A stretch of 64,000 bases of DNA from Malus domestica (GCF_042453785.1 NC_091667.1:35766001-35830000), one strand, 5' to 3'. Shown: positions 1 through 12,059, numbered from the stretch's first letter. Made by a program: numbers and translations. The notes: generated by a model not told the origin, from the letters alone.

Positions 1-373
1 TTCGGAGCGCAATTCACCTCAGTGACACAGAAATATGGCCTTCATGAATGTCACTTACCTTCCCCTCCGATGTCACATAATCTGTGATCCACAGAATTTT
101 GTTAGTTTTGATTGCAGGCCTTAACCCACTTCTGCGACACTCACTACCCCAACTCTTCCTCCTTGACAAAACCAGGACCCAAGCCCTCGGCGCTGATGCA
201 ATTGTTAGTCACAACTTTTGGAGATGATGCAAGTTAGTGACAACTTGAAGATGGACAGCTTCGGTTGTCTGAAAATGGCGATGCTTGACACATGCAATCC
301 TATGACCCGACTCAAACACACCCAAATGCATGTGGGGACTTCCAAACAAATAGAATATACAGTGGCAATAGCT
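1..373 (-). other. 3' UTR and downstream flank of importin beta-1
   Basis: No coding potential is seen. This stretch directly follows the importin stop codon on the minus strand and probably holds its 3' UTR. Open frames here are short and carry no recognisable motif. Confidence 0.5.
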
Positions 374-3079
374 TCAAACTGAAATGGCACGACTGATGGC
401 CATCTTGGCCCATTCTGCAGATTCTTTAATCAAATTGTCTTCGGAAGACAAGCACTCATTTAAAAAGTCTCTGCACGATTGAGATTGCTGTATCAAAGAA
501 CCTGCATTACTTCCCAGTGTATCTGCTAGATCTCCAAGGACACCAATGGCTGTTTTCATCACCACTTCATCCCTGCACGCAATGCAAGTAAATTAAAACA
601 AAAAAAATGTCAGAAAAACATAACAAAAAATTGTAATTTTGTAGTAACAACGAAACAGTAGATCAACTCACATGTCTTTCCTCCTGTATATGCTATCCAA
701 GAACTGCAGGATGTGCGGAGCATAAGATATCAAAACCTGCGTTTTCGGGGAGTTCTTGAAACCTTGGAAAATCCCAGAATATGCCTCCAAGATTCCGTTC
801 CTAAGAGAATTGGTGTACTCTGTCATTTCATCATCAGCACCTGCTGTGTGGGCAGACATCTCTGCAGCACTCTGAATCATTGGCATGACGTACATCAAGT
901 ACTTGTCAAAGTTCTCTCCTATTGCAAGAGCTATATCACCAAAGCAGGAGAATATAGGAGGCTTTACAGAGCGGTGCAACTGGTTGCTTGACAGATCCTT
1001 GAGAAGTTGGGTCATAATTCCATCACAATAAGGCAGAATCTTATCTTCCACTGCTCTACAAATATCCCCTACAACACCAACCGTGATAGCACAGATTTGG
1101 TACTCCTCAAAATTTTGAAGCCCCATTTCAAGATACTTGTAAAACTCTGGCAAGTATTTTGCAAAATCCGGGCCACTTGTATATGCAAGGGCCCCAATGG
1201 CAAGCATGGCTTCCTCATGGACAGTAGCACTTCTACAAGCAAATACCCTCAAGAAAAGTCCCATTATCTGATCTGCGTATTGCATGAACACATATTTCGT
1301 GGGCTCTGAGGAACCTAGTTTCTGAATAATGACCTGTAAGCACCCACAAAGAAGTCCTTGTAATTCACTCTGCCTCTCTTTCTCATCAGATGCAAGCTGC
1401 TGGCCCTCAAGAGTCTGATGCAGTTCAATCATGATAACAGGAACAAGTTGCAACACCATGGGGGCAGTTTCATCAGTCGAACACCTGACTACTTCATTCA
1501 ACGCTTCATATGCAGCAGTCCTTAATCGTGATTCCCCAGCATCTGGTCTGTGAGTAACAGTGAGTAGAGCCTGTACAATTTCGTGGAAAAAAGGGGCAAT
1601 GGGCGATGATGGGCCAAAATCCTCATAACCCTGGGCCAGAAAATAGAGAGCACCGCATGCCTTCTCAGCAACATTTGGAACATCTTTCATACTCTGAAGA
1701 AGAACTGTGATGATCTGTTGGCAGTTTGCTGGGGTAATTATGGGTGTATCCATAGTTGAACCATGAAGGAATTCAAAAATTCTCCCCAATGTCCAAGCAG
1801 TAGTGTCCTTCACATGGTTGTTTGGGTCCTTTGTTAAAGCACTGAGCATGAACGTCAAAGCAACATTTACAATAGGCGTTAGCTTGTTTGCCGAAGGACC
1901 CTCCAAGATGGAACCAAATGCATAAGTAGCTGCTTCTCTTTGCCTCCAATCTGGTTTTGTTATGTTTTCTTCGATGAAGGGCATAACAAGTGGAACAATA
2001 TCATCTCCCACTGTCCGAGCAACCAACCCAAGGCATGTCCCCCCAGCCATAGCAATATTCCAAGCCCCATCTTCCTCCTGATCATCTTCCTGCTTAAGAA
2101 GCGTCTCCAAAAGCATAGGGACGAGGGCAGGGATTGCCTGCTTGATAAAGTAAAAGCAAGGAATATCAGAATCCCCGCTAAATTCACCCACATAATTTTC
2201 CAATATATCGATCTCCTCATCACAAATCGAACTCCAGAATTCAATGGCTTGAAGAGCAACAGGTTCCTGGTCTTCCCTTACAGCTTTTGCTGTGATGCTA
2301 AATATGTCCTGAATGTAAGGAGCTAATTTCTCGTAGTAAGATGAAGAAATGGAGACTATACACTCAAAAGCTGCCTGTCGAATCTTCACTTCAGGGGACA
2401 GAGTTGCCTCACAGACAACTCTCATAATATAATCACGCTCCATATCATTGCTAAAATTGGCCTGAGCAAAACCCAAAGCATTGTACAGTGCTCGGGTAGC
2501 AGCAAGCCTAACATCATTGCTCCCTTCAGATGCGTTCATACCCTGAACTACAGCTGTCAGTATTTTATTAACCTGATCTTGATCCACGACATCAGAAGAG
2601 ATTTCCTCACACAAATACCCAAGAGTCTCTAAAGTAGCTTGCTTTACATGTGCTGGTAACTGATGAATATTCGACAATAGTGATCCAATCAGTTCCGGCC
2701 ACTGTTTCATGGGCAACTCAATGCCCGCAACTTTTGCAATAACTTGAGAGGTAGTTGAACGAGCATCAGCTACAGGGGAAGCGAGGGTCTGTAACAAGAA
2801 CATCTTAATCTGCGCTTTTGCAGAAGTTTCCAATGCAAGCCATCTTTGAATAAGCTCCAACTTTCTAGGTTGTTCTTTAGCATCCAGGGCATTCTTCAGT
2901 ATCAGACCTGCTAATTTACGGCTTTCAACAGGCTTTTCTTCATTTGCTAGCTCTCTAGAAAGAGACAACAAGAACGTTGGAGGATCTTGCTCCTGAAACT
3001 GTTTCAAACTCTCTTCAGCTTGATTCCGTACAGTTCCATCTATAGATTGAGCATTCAGCAGCACCTGGGTAACTTCCAT
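374..3079 (-). CDS. KPNB1: Importin subunit beta-1 (karyopherin beta, KPNB1-like)
   Basis: Nuclear import receptor. The family carries importin-alpha/NLS cargo through nuclear pores and releases it on binding Ran-GTP. Two coding exons are read: 3079-672 and 572-374, joined by GT-AG within an ATG codon (...RRKD-M-DEVVMKTAIGVLGDL). The product is 868 aa, close to the roughly 870 aa usual in plants. An N-terminal importin-beta domain (about residues 20-100, including LAGLILKNALDAKEQ) is followed by HEAT repeats to the end (for example KDTTAWTLGRIFEF and AAYEALNEVV). A 5'-UTR intron is likely: acceptor TCGCAG just upstream of the start (exon edge 3092) and donor CAG|GTAA at 3951/3950, placing the first exon at about 3951-4090. 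The frame is intact and looks functional. Family identity is clear from sequence; the role is taken from the family. Confidence 0.95.
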
Positions 3080-4089
3080 CGATGTATAGTATCTGCGAGT
3101 GCAAATTTTAATTGTTTAGACATATTGGAGAAATACAAGATAGGAGACAATTAAATCATAGCATTTTACAGAGACCGAAAAACTGTCGAAAATCAGATTC
3201 AGAAAATATTAACATCACGCAAGAATAGAAAACTATTACGCCAGAAAATCTTTTTCGTTCCACCAATTTGGTTTACAGAAAGATGTCTAACTGAAACAGC
3301 AAACCCCCGACTTTGCCCAGAAAACCATTCACCAATGCACTGCAAAGTTTAATGATGCATCCATTTAACAATCTAAATCAGTACGCAATACACACACAAA
3401 CTTGGCAGGAAACAACATTTACTGGAACTCCGCAAATCATCAGGAAACCAAATTTTCAACATAAAAGAAATTTACTACCCATACAAGATGGCGTGCGTAT
3501 ACATATATACATATACAACAACAGCCAAGACTTATCCAACTAAATTGGGTCGGCCATATGAATCTTATAGAGCTCGGTTTTGCCAAGCAACAAAAAAACC
3601 CTACTCCATCTAATCACCAAAAACCCTACTTATGCACACACAAATCCACAACCGAACATGTCCCCCGCCAAGAAATCCAAAACATAACCAAACACAAACA
3701 ATTTCATGGATCGAATGAAATTTCATACAAAATTGCATACATCTCCAACAAACCTTAACAAAAACAAAACTAAAATTCACAAAACGCAATCCTAGGCCAT
3801 CAAATTACTCGAAATTTTAACGCATCAAATTCAAATTCAGCGAATCGAACCGGAACAATCAGGATCAGACAACAACACGACAGTACGCACAAACGTAGTT
3901 ACCACTGAAACAAAATCGAGGTTTCCGAAACAGGACAGCGATAAAATTACCTGAAAATCAAAAATAAAATAACCTTAAAGTGGTCGTACGGTCGTGGATC
4001 GGGAGCAGAAAGCCTTCCTCGGAGACAGCGACAGAGACAGACGCAGAGGACAGAGAAGCAAATTGCTTCGATGGACTCGGATTGCAGAA

Positions 4090-4850
4090 AGCTATCAACT
4101 TTTTCTTTTATCTCTCTCTCTTTTTTCAAAAAAATATTGGCTGCAATAATACAGAAAGCTCTTTCCGATTCATTCCTTTTAATCTATCAAATCAAGAGAT
4201 CATTAAAATTTAAAATTTGATTAAATAATTGAAGTTATTATAACTTTTAAAATGAATTCTTATTTTTATCCGTTTGATCAAATTTTAATCACACGGATTA
4301 TCTGATTTAATGGATTAGAAAGAATGGATCCTCTCTCACTTTCCCAATAATTTTGTTTTGTGGGGCCTATAATCGTACGCCTTTCCCGGAAATTGGTTTT
4401 CGTTTGAATTGACTGAGAATCGAAAGTTATGGACCCTTCTTTTGGAGAATAGCTTGGGCTTCTCATTAGTTTAAATTTTTCTTCTGGGCCAAGTAACTGA
4501 TTTGTATTTACAGTTAATTGCTGACGTGAATTTAGTTAATTGGTCAGTATATAAGTTTTACTTTGGAGTGTGACTCTTCTCTCGACGCATGCAAACTATT
4601 GAAGTTACAATGAAGTTTGAATCATTGTGTTGTCCTCATTCTCAGTTAATCATATTTAATGTAAAAAGGGTGTAAATTGTATTTATACTCTGGTTGAAAA
4701 ACGTTTCTAAATCATAGTATAGATAGCAAAGAGTTTGTAGTTCAAGTTGTTAAGAACCCATGCGCTCACAATCTTGTGTTCGGATCCTCAACCCTAATAT
4801 TTGCTTGGTTGACAAGCCATGGTAAGTTCATTCTTTTTTTGGTGAAATTT
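4090..4850. other. Importin upstream region with a MITE fragment and a tRNA-like stretch
   Basis: AT-rich flank upstream of the importin transcription unit. Bases about 4205-4345 carry the core of a foldback MITE family seen elsewhere in the window (AGTTATTATAACTTTTAA, then CCGTTTGATC, then GGATCCTCTCTC at the edge), but the left arm is degraded. Bases about 4730-4795 look tRNA-like (AGTTCAAGTTGTTAAGAACC ... GTTCGGATCC), perhaps a SINE relic. No gene is seen. Confidence 0.45.
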
Positions 4851-4854
4851 GGAA

Positions 4855-5205
4855 ATGCATTTCTCCGGACCATCCTGCTTCAAAATTCATCGTGATAATC
4901 TTCGTTGACACCAACATCACAGACTATGCTATAGAAACATCAGCATCTCCTCTGCTGTTAATTTTCCATCTTTGTTATCATCCGCCTGAATCGAACAATG
5001 CCACACATTTGAATTCTTATATTTATCTCATCATGTCTCATAGATAGGAGTATATGAATTGAACCAGAACTTGGACAATTCTCCTGGGTGAATGTAATGC
5101 AGCATTGGTTTCAATTCTTCCACTTCCAAGTGCCTGTCAAACATTTTTTTCGAAAGATATTGGTACATTTTTCTTACCATATTATTGGCAGCAAAGGAAG
5201 AAGAT
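4855..5205 (-). pseudogene. Truncated copy of the EF-hand gene 3' end
   Basis: The stretch matches the last two exons and the intron between them of the EF-hand gene at 6749-8560. The penultimate-exon part reads LEVEELKPMLHYIHPGEL, against LEVEELKPMLHYIHPGEF in the parent. The last-exon part keeps the splice acceptor (CCGCCTGAATCGAACAATG on the plus strand) and CATCTTTGTTATC, but has substitutions and small deletions that destroy the EF-hand frame and the HDEF end. No upstream exons are present. It lies about 1.5 kb downstream of the parent gene in the same orientation, so it looks like a partial tandem duplication that has since decayed. It is not expected to make a protein. Confidence 0.85.
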
Positions 5206-6748
5206 AAAAACGAAATGATTCTAATCAAGAAGATGCATTCATTCTATAAATAGCTTGTCTGTACATTTTTATAAACTTGTAATTAGTTGGAACTTTGCAT
5301 TTCTTTTTGCTGTAGACTGCTGGCAGTGTAGATGCAGCTACATACACACACGAGCAGGTGAGGGCTCCGGTGTATAGAGAGGACCTCATTGTTTAAGAAG
5401 TAACCATAGAAACGATGTAACCCACTATATCCATTTATATTTACTACTTTTATGTGTTTTTGATACCTAATATCACTACAATTTTTTTCTAGGCATTTCA
5501 CCTAGAAAAAAAAAAGAACAAAAAACAAAAAGAAGGGTGGTTATTGGATCATTTACCAACCCGAGTCTGATAGACCCTATAAGTAATTTATTTGATATTT
5601 ACGTAAGGTAAAAACGAATTGTTCGGGGAGTTGGTAAGCTAATTCCTGTGGATATCTATTTGCCGGGCTGTCCACCTAAACCGGAGGCCGTTATAGATGC
5701 TATAACAAAACTTCGTAAGAAAAATTCTCGAGAAATCTATGAGGATCGAATTAGATCTCAATAGGAAAATCGGTTGTAAAACCAAGTCTCACTAGCCTTT
5801 TGTTTGTAAGATTTTTCACTTCTACGCTGTGTTTGTGAGGCCTACTGTTCGAGCATTAGACATATGTCGTTTTAGGCACATACACTGTTCTTGTCCTCCG
5901 GAAACGTCAGGCTCCATTTTATCAAACTAAAAATATATGACCTAAGATGATACTATTTCGCTAGACTTATTACAAGACGTACGAACGTACTGCACATGCT
6001 GTCCTAGGAACATAAAGAATGTTCTCTTGCTCTGATCATACGAATGAATGTTAATTCTAATTTGATCGATGTCAGGGTCGACAGCATCCGGAGTCTGAAG
6101 CAGTGACAATTTATGTACCCAAGTGGATTTGCTAATTTTAAATGCATGTCATGCCATTGCTAGTTTGTACAGAAACAGTTTTCTACTGAAAATTTGCAGC
6201 ATGATGAGGCGTCGTACGAGGTGGAACATGAGAGGATGAGGCGGGAAAGAGTGAGGAAGTTTGGTAGCTAGAGCTGGTAAGTACTGAAAACTTGCAGTAT
6301 GATGAGGACTTGTATGAACCGGAACAGGAGATGATGAGACAGGGAAGAGTGTGGAGGTTTGGCACGTTGTTTGTTTAAAAATTCGATGCAAAGAGACAGA
6401 CACGTTACGCTTCTTTTATCTCTTAGGAGAAAATAACAGTCCAGCGATTCTACAAAAAGCAGTTCTGAGAGAATATGAAGAGGAAACTAACTGAATTGTT
6501 CATGTAATTTCCTTCTATTTGCTTCCAACAAAAACATTCCTAATTAGTAAAACCCTTTTATACGACGCTCTATTTTCTATCCTAAGTATATACCAGTTAC
6601 GCACCACTACTTTTTGAGTCCATGCTCAACCTAATGAAAGCAAAATATTTTATTTTGCTGTATTTTTCAAATGACAAAATAAATACACAATTAGGTTACG
6701 CTTCCGCCAAAACGAATCGAAAGATCCATTTCTCGGGAGCATCAAGCT
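5206..6748. other. Intergenic stretch with a diverged tandem repeat
   Basis: Apart from the ndhK scrap, the only structure I see is a diverged tandem repeat: about 6190-6283 and 6284-6366. On the plus strand the units read QHDEASYEVEHERMRRERV and QYDEDLYEPEQEMMRQGRV. The second unit follows TTGCAG, so it could be a duplicated exon of a lost gene. The remaining sequence is AT-rich without recognisable genes. Confidence 0.4.
5621..5774 (+). pseudogene. ndhK: Plastid ndhK fragment inserted in nuclear DNA (NUPT)
   Basis: Translation gives [20 protein letters not shown], then [20 protein letters not shown] and DRIRSQ, then a stop, then ENRC. This is the C-terminal part of plastid NADH dehydrogenase subunit K, with the conserved PGCPPKPEA segment that includes a cluster-binding cysteine. 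Only about 50 codons are present and a glutamine codon of the plastid gene has become a stop. The flanks do not resemble ndhC or ndhJ. It is best read as a short nuclear insertion of plastid DNA with few later changes, and is non-functional. Confidence 0.88.
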
Positions 6749-8560
6749 TCAGAATTCGTCGTGAAAATCCCCATCAAAATCTTCGTTCATGCCGTCATCA
6801 TATACTGTGCTGTAGAAAACATAGTCATGATCGAGCATCTCCTCGAGCGTTAGTTTTCCATCTTTGTTATCATCCGCCTGAATCGAACAATGTCACGCAT
6901 TTCATTTCAAATTCATCTCAACATGTCTCATAGATAGGAGTACACAAATTGAAACATTACTAACCTCCGACATCAGAAAGGTTGCATAATATTTAGCATA
7001 GGAAAATTCTCCCGGGTGAATGTAATGCAGCATTGGTTTCAATTCTTCCACTTCCAAGAGTCTGTCAAACATTTTTCGATTTCGAAAGAGATTAGTAAAG
7101 TCCTCTAAACTATAATCTTGGCCAGCAAAGGAAGAAAAAAATTAGGTCAAAAACTGTGTTAGCTTTTAAGTTCAAGGCATGCATGCTTACTTGTTCTTGT
7201 TCACATCAAGTTCTGCAAATTTCTCTTCTGGTGTGGGTACATTTTTCCCGCCCCTTTCAAATTCAACGTAAGTCTTGTAATTATCATAAGCGTTGTGTAA
7301 AAACTCCTCGAAATTCAGTTTGCCATCGTTATCCTGATCCATCCGCCTGTAAATTATAAGCAGACATTTCGTCATTCCGTTCCTTTGCATCAAATTATTC
7401 AGAAAATATATAAGGACATTAATATGTTTAGTGTGAAAGACAGAGAAGATATGTGAGAAAATGTACTTCATTTTTTCTGTCAACAGCCATTTGTGTATTT
7501 CTTCGTTGTTACTGTCTTCTGGGTGCAACAAACTGCAACAAAAAATGGAGATTTCTGTTGAACCAGAACTCGCAAATCGTATATTTTTTGCCACAGCAGT
7601 ATGGGAATGAGGGGAATTTACTCTTTAAATTCATTGAAGTTAAGTAATCCATTCTTATCAGCATCTGCATTATCAAATTGCTGCTTCCACCATCCAGCTT
7701 CTCCGTGCTCCATTCCGTTTTCCTCTGTTTCACCAGAATTCGATACTTAAAACCTAAACTGTTCAAAGCTCTAAAACAAATGTCTTTTCTACGTATCTCC
7801 ACACCCCCCACGTGATCAAAGTTGAAGAAAATTGAATAGAAGTTTTTCCAACACGTCATGTCTTTCCTAAAGACAATACGTACGTCCTGCAGAAAGAATC
7901 TCTACGTATATTCACACACAGACACACATAAACATATAAAGAAATAAGTACGTCCTGCAGAAAGAATCTCTACGTATATTCACACACAGACACACATAAA
8001 CTTATAAAGAAATAAGTACGTAGTTAAATACCTAGATCCTTAGTCGAAAACTTGGGCAGATACTCCATGAAAGAAATTGTTCCATCACCATCTTTGTCAT
8101 ACGATTCCATTTCTTTCTGCGTCCTATAATTCAACCTCTCCACGGTTTGTTTCATGACCCAATCCTCGAGCTCATTAGAGTTAATCAACCCGTCTTTTGG
8201 CGCCTGGTCTATCAACGGGAACAAAGTATTCAGCCTCAACGTGAGGTTCAACTTTCCCTCATCGCCGAGATATTCATGCACTTCTTCCACCTCACTCGCA
8301 TTCATCACGGGATTGTTGTTGTGTTCCGACAACCCCACGCGACTATTCGTTTCCCCTCTGAATCCACCACTTTCCTTGGCGTACCACTCCATCTTGGCTG
8401 CCAGAGGGTCAAAAATGGGGGATTGACCCATGTAGCCAAGACGTCGGTTGAGGCCAAGGTGGGGGTGGGGGTGGTTGGGGCCACGGTGTTTGGAGGGAAG
8501 CATGACGAGAAGAAAGATAAAGGCGGTGGCAAGTAGCGCGTAGACCACTGCCTTCGCCAT
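6749..8560 (-). CDS. EF-hand calcium-binding protein of the secretory pathway (reticulocalbin/CREC-like), HDEF C-terminus
   Basis: Six exons are read, all GT-AG: 8560-8032, 7724-7622, 7532-7467, 7346-7191, 7061-6965 and 6877-6749, giving 359 aa. The N-terminus (MAKAVVYALLATAFIFLLVM) is a hydrophobic signal or anchor followed by a His/Pro-rich stretch. EF-hand loops with good Asp/Glu spacing include DKDGDGTISFMEYL, DADKNGLLNFNEF, DQDNDGKLNFEEF, DVNKNKLLEVEEL and DDNKDGKLTLEEM. The protein ends HDEF, a variant of the HDEL/KDEL retrieval signal, which points to the ER or Golgi lumen. The architecture matches plant calcium-binding EF-hand family members related to reticulocalbin and calumenin. 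Role beyond Ca2+ binding is not known from sequence. Intron 1 contains a 70-bp tandem repeat. A broken copy of the last two exons lies downstream. Confidence 0.92.
7879..8020. repeat. Two-copy ~70-bp tandem repeat inside intron 1 of the EF-hand gene
   Basis: Two nearly identical units start with GTACGTCCTGCAGAAAGAAT and end CATAAAC(A/T)TATAAAGAAATAA; the copies begin near 7879 and 7949 and differ at about one base. The repeat lies wholly within the first intron and does not touch the splice sites. Confidence 0.85.
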
Positions 8561-9380
8561 TGTTTGGCATCAAAGAAGAAGAAGCAGCCAAATGCATGGG
8601 GGAAAAGGTGGTGATGATAAGCAGCCTACGACCAACTGAATAATTTGGGTGGTGCAGAAACGGTTAGTGACGGTTACAATTGGGAGGTACATATGATATA
8701 ATGTAGCACCTTTGCTTTTATTGTTAGAGATCGGGTGGGGGGGGGGACATCTTTAATTGTTCCTATTTAGCAAAACCTCGGGCGGCTGTCTGTCTCTCTG
8801 TCCAGGTTTATTTAAGGTTTTCATGTTTGTAGTAACTAAAGGATGCACCTCTTCGAGAAATTATTAGATTGTACTGGACTGCCGTGTGGACTATTTTGTC
8901 ACAGTTGGACTTACAGCAATTAAATTCGTAACCTCGTAGCATTGAGTGATACGGAAATCAAATAGCTGAAACTAAAAATATAAAATCCGATAATTTCGGA
9001 AATCAAATCTAACAATTAAAAAACCCGTAGTATTAATAGCTACGTAGCATTGCAGCGATTTTATTGTGCTATATAAAGAACATAAAAGGGTTTTTACACA
9101 GTAATTAGGACAGCCATTCATAAAAAAATAAAAACATTAGACCGATGGCAAAATGTAGGCCTTTGATATGCATTATATTGTGCCAGTTAACCCAGTGAGT
9201 TCAACCTTTCTTTGCACTTCCACGATAGGGAAACGAGTAACCCAACGAAAGAATGTTACACAACGACGAGGTAGAAACTACGTACATACACAACATACTG
9301 CTCTACTTTCAAATCGCTTTAAAAGACGAACAGATTAGGAATATACATCCCCCGTGAACTTTCAAATAAACGACGGTCGG
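8561..9380. other. Intergenic: EF-hand gene promoter side and ACBP 3' flank
   Basis: Contains the presumed promoter and 5' UTR of the EF-hand gene (near 8561-8700) and the 3' UTR of the ACBP gene (near 9100-9380). A run of ten G lies near 8740. I see no gene or clear mobile element here. Confidence 0.4.
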
Positions 9381-11916
9381 TCAGTGACTCTTCTCCTTTG
9401 CACCCTGAAACCAAGGCCAGTTTGACTCACAGACATCACAGGGAGAGTTGCCATCGTTGTCCTTTGCACTTGTGTCTGCATTTTGCTTCACAAGAAATTC
9501 AGCAATGCCTTCTCTGTCACACAAAACAGCGTAATGCAATGCGGTTTGCCTCTCATTGTCCTTCCAAGACCAAAAGAACAGAATTTTAGGATGGCATGAC
9601 AGGGGGATGGGATGGGATTCGGAAAAGCTTAACAAATTTTGCTACCGTAAGTAAATGTTTATCTTTTAATCTACCTTTTCATTAACATTGGCATTCTTGC
9701 TAACTAGCAGCTCTGTCATGTTCAGGTGACCACGATCCACAGCCCAATGCAATGGGGTCCTTCCCTCACTATCTGCAATCAGTGCACGTAAATTGTTTTA
9801 GGGCAATAGCGGCATCATACGAGCACATAAAAAGTTTGAGCAAAAGTTCCCTTCAACATCCTAATATAAAATAAAGGGTAGCATGATAGACCACCAATAA
9901 AAATAGACCAAACACTTTTCTGTGTGAGGAGAGAATACATGCCACAAAAAAAAAAAAAAAATTAAGGCATGTACATGTATCCAACGAAAGAAACATGCGG
10001 TGTGCTATTTATGTGAGGAACAAGCAATAAAAGCTAGGTTAATAGAGATATGCACCCGGCTCAGTATGAATTCAAACTTGGGGTACCATAGCTTTTTGGC
10101 CTAGCCTTTTCAAACTATTACAATTTCTGTGCTGATTTCCAAACATATATAAGCAAGTTAACAACAATACTGAAATTGGAGGCTTCCTCGTTTCCACATG
10201 CCTTAATGATGTTAGTTTGAACTTTATCCTACGTGTTATCAAAGTTTATACTTAAGTATGTTGACCATAGCATAAAACGTATTTACCTATCTTAAATGAT
10301 CACAATCCTAAAGGGTCCAATCCACTGTTGTTCAACTTTGTTTTATGCATCCAAACTTGGATATTAAGCTTGAATTGTAGCTCATTTATCAAGGAAATAA
10401 CTTCTAAAAAGCTGAGATTTAACAAGGAAAGGAGCTTCTATGAAGCTGGGCCTGGTTTATGAGCAGCCTTACTCTGTTAACAACCCAGAAAGAAAGTATA
10501 CATGACTTCATAGTTATGGAAGTATTAATGGAATACAACAATTACGATAACATCAGTTGAAACGTAATGAACCTATTAAAGAGGCAGATGGAAGAAAAGA
10601 GACCTTTCTGATCCACTGAAACGCCACTTTCAATGCATTTAAGCAAATTATCCACTTCTCCTTCTCTGGCAAAGGCATGAATAGCATCCATCTTTCTGAA
10701 CAATAAAAACAAGCACACCTTACATTAGCATTACATTTTTTTATTTCCAAGAAATGGTATTCTACTAATCGACAGAAATGTGTAAATATTAACCCTCCCA
10801 TGCTTAGTAGTCCTAAGAAGCTTACAAATCCTTTTCAGATTCTTCCTCGTAAACAAAGGTGCTGAAAACCGGTCCCATTGGTCCATTAGAATCATTACCA
10901 GATGCACTACCTTCTCCACCTCTGCTCTTCTAGTAATCATATGTCAATAGACAAAAAGAAACCAGCAGAGAAAACCCAACAGAAAGTAAGTATTGATGTC
11001 TGGCAGGGCTAAAATAAAGTCGAAAACAAAAGAATCAAGACTCACCACAGTCAAACCTGCTGCCCAATTAGGATAAAGCTCTGTGACAATATCAATGTAC
11101 TTCTCCATAGCATCTTCAGGAGGCATAGCACCCAATTTCTGCCAAGCTTGCCTATAAGAAATCACCGAGCGAACAGATTCAAAAACACAGCAAGCCACCT
11201 TCTATAGTAAGATACAAAGTTTAATCAACCCTAATTCACCAATTACCCAGTAAAAACATTACAATTAGGGCAAAATTTCATCTACCTAATCTTGATATTA
11301 ACCAAAATCAATCCAAGAAACACATTCCCCATCCTTATCAAGCTGAAAATAAGATGCACATAAATACACCCAAATCTTGCAAGTAAATTTTCGGTATAAA
11401 GTAATGGCAGAGAAAATACCATTTGGCGCGAGCAGTCATTTTCAAAGCAGATGGCTGCGGGGCGCTGCAGGGTCCCTCAGTAGCAATCTTGTAAAGCCCA
11501 TAAAGCTTCAACTGCGCATCACTCGACACCTTCTGCCGATCCACCGCAGCCGCCGCGACAAACGCCGTCGCCGCGCTGAACAGCTCGTCCAATTCCGTAC
11601 TCTCCACGCCTTCCCAGTCATCGTCACTGTCAGCTTCGCTGCTCTCGTTCCTGACGCTGCCGTGCTCGGCGACGACCGATTCGGCCTCGATTGCCGCGGA
11701 GCTCAAATCGGCGGAGCGAAGCTGGTCGTCGCGGGGCTCGGGTTTGAGCGGCGGCGGATTGGTGTCGGCGGGGGCGGGGGCGGCAGCTCGAGCGCGAGTG
11801 AGGCTGAGATTGTCTTCCTTGAAGGAGATGACTATGGCGATGAGCTTGGCGAGGAGGTAGGAGAAAATGAGGCCGAGGATTATCGATTGGAGGAGCTGCT
11901 GCCACTCTCCGCCCAT
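9381..11916 (-). CDS. ACBP1: Acyl-CoA-binding protein with ankyrin repeats (ACBP1/ACBP2 type)
   Basis: Class II plant ACBP, which binds acyl-CoA esters (and phospholipids) at ER and plasma membranes. Six exons are read: 11916-11420, 11151-11046, 10929-10826, 10695-10604, 9772-9675 and 9560-9381; 358 aa, close to the 338-354 aa of the Arabidopsis pair. The start MGGEWQQ is chosen because a membrane segment (LLQSIILGLIFSYLLAKLIA, about residues 8-30) follows at once; an upstream in-frame ATG would only add a leader. An acidic, Pro/Ala-rich linker leads to the ACB domain (about 100-200) with YGLYKIATEG and the KWQAW junction formed by splicing exons 1 and 2. A Gly/Ser/Glu linker (GGEGSASGNDSNG) precedes ankyrin repeats (about 255-345: GRTPLHWAVDRGH, RQTALHYAVLCDRE). 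It ends near WFQGAKEKSH. Confidence 0.95.
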
Positions 11917-12059
11917 TGTTTCTTCTCTGCGTAAAATCCTAAACCCTAACCCTAGGAGAATTGAAATGGATTGAAACGACAAGCCAAAACCCTAGAAATC
12001 GGGGAAGTAGAGAGAGAAAGAGACAGAAAAAGATTGGATTTTTAGAGAGAGAGAGGGTG

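Noticed and set aside
713-2326. Plus-strand open frames across the importin gene
   Set aside because: They are antisense shadows of a strongly coding minus-strand exon and contain no motif.
4730-4795. tRNA-like stretch with GTTCGGATCC
   Set aside because: The acceptor and anticodon stems do not pair, so it is at most a SINE relic and not a tRNA gene.
5283-5501. 72-aa minus-strand frame
   Set aside because: No similarity or splice context; lies between relic sequences.
11377-11934. 185-aa plus-strand frame opposite ACBP exon 1
   Set aside because: It comes from the GC-rich antisense of the ACBP N-terminus; poly-Gly and low-complexity, no domain.
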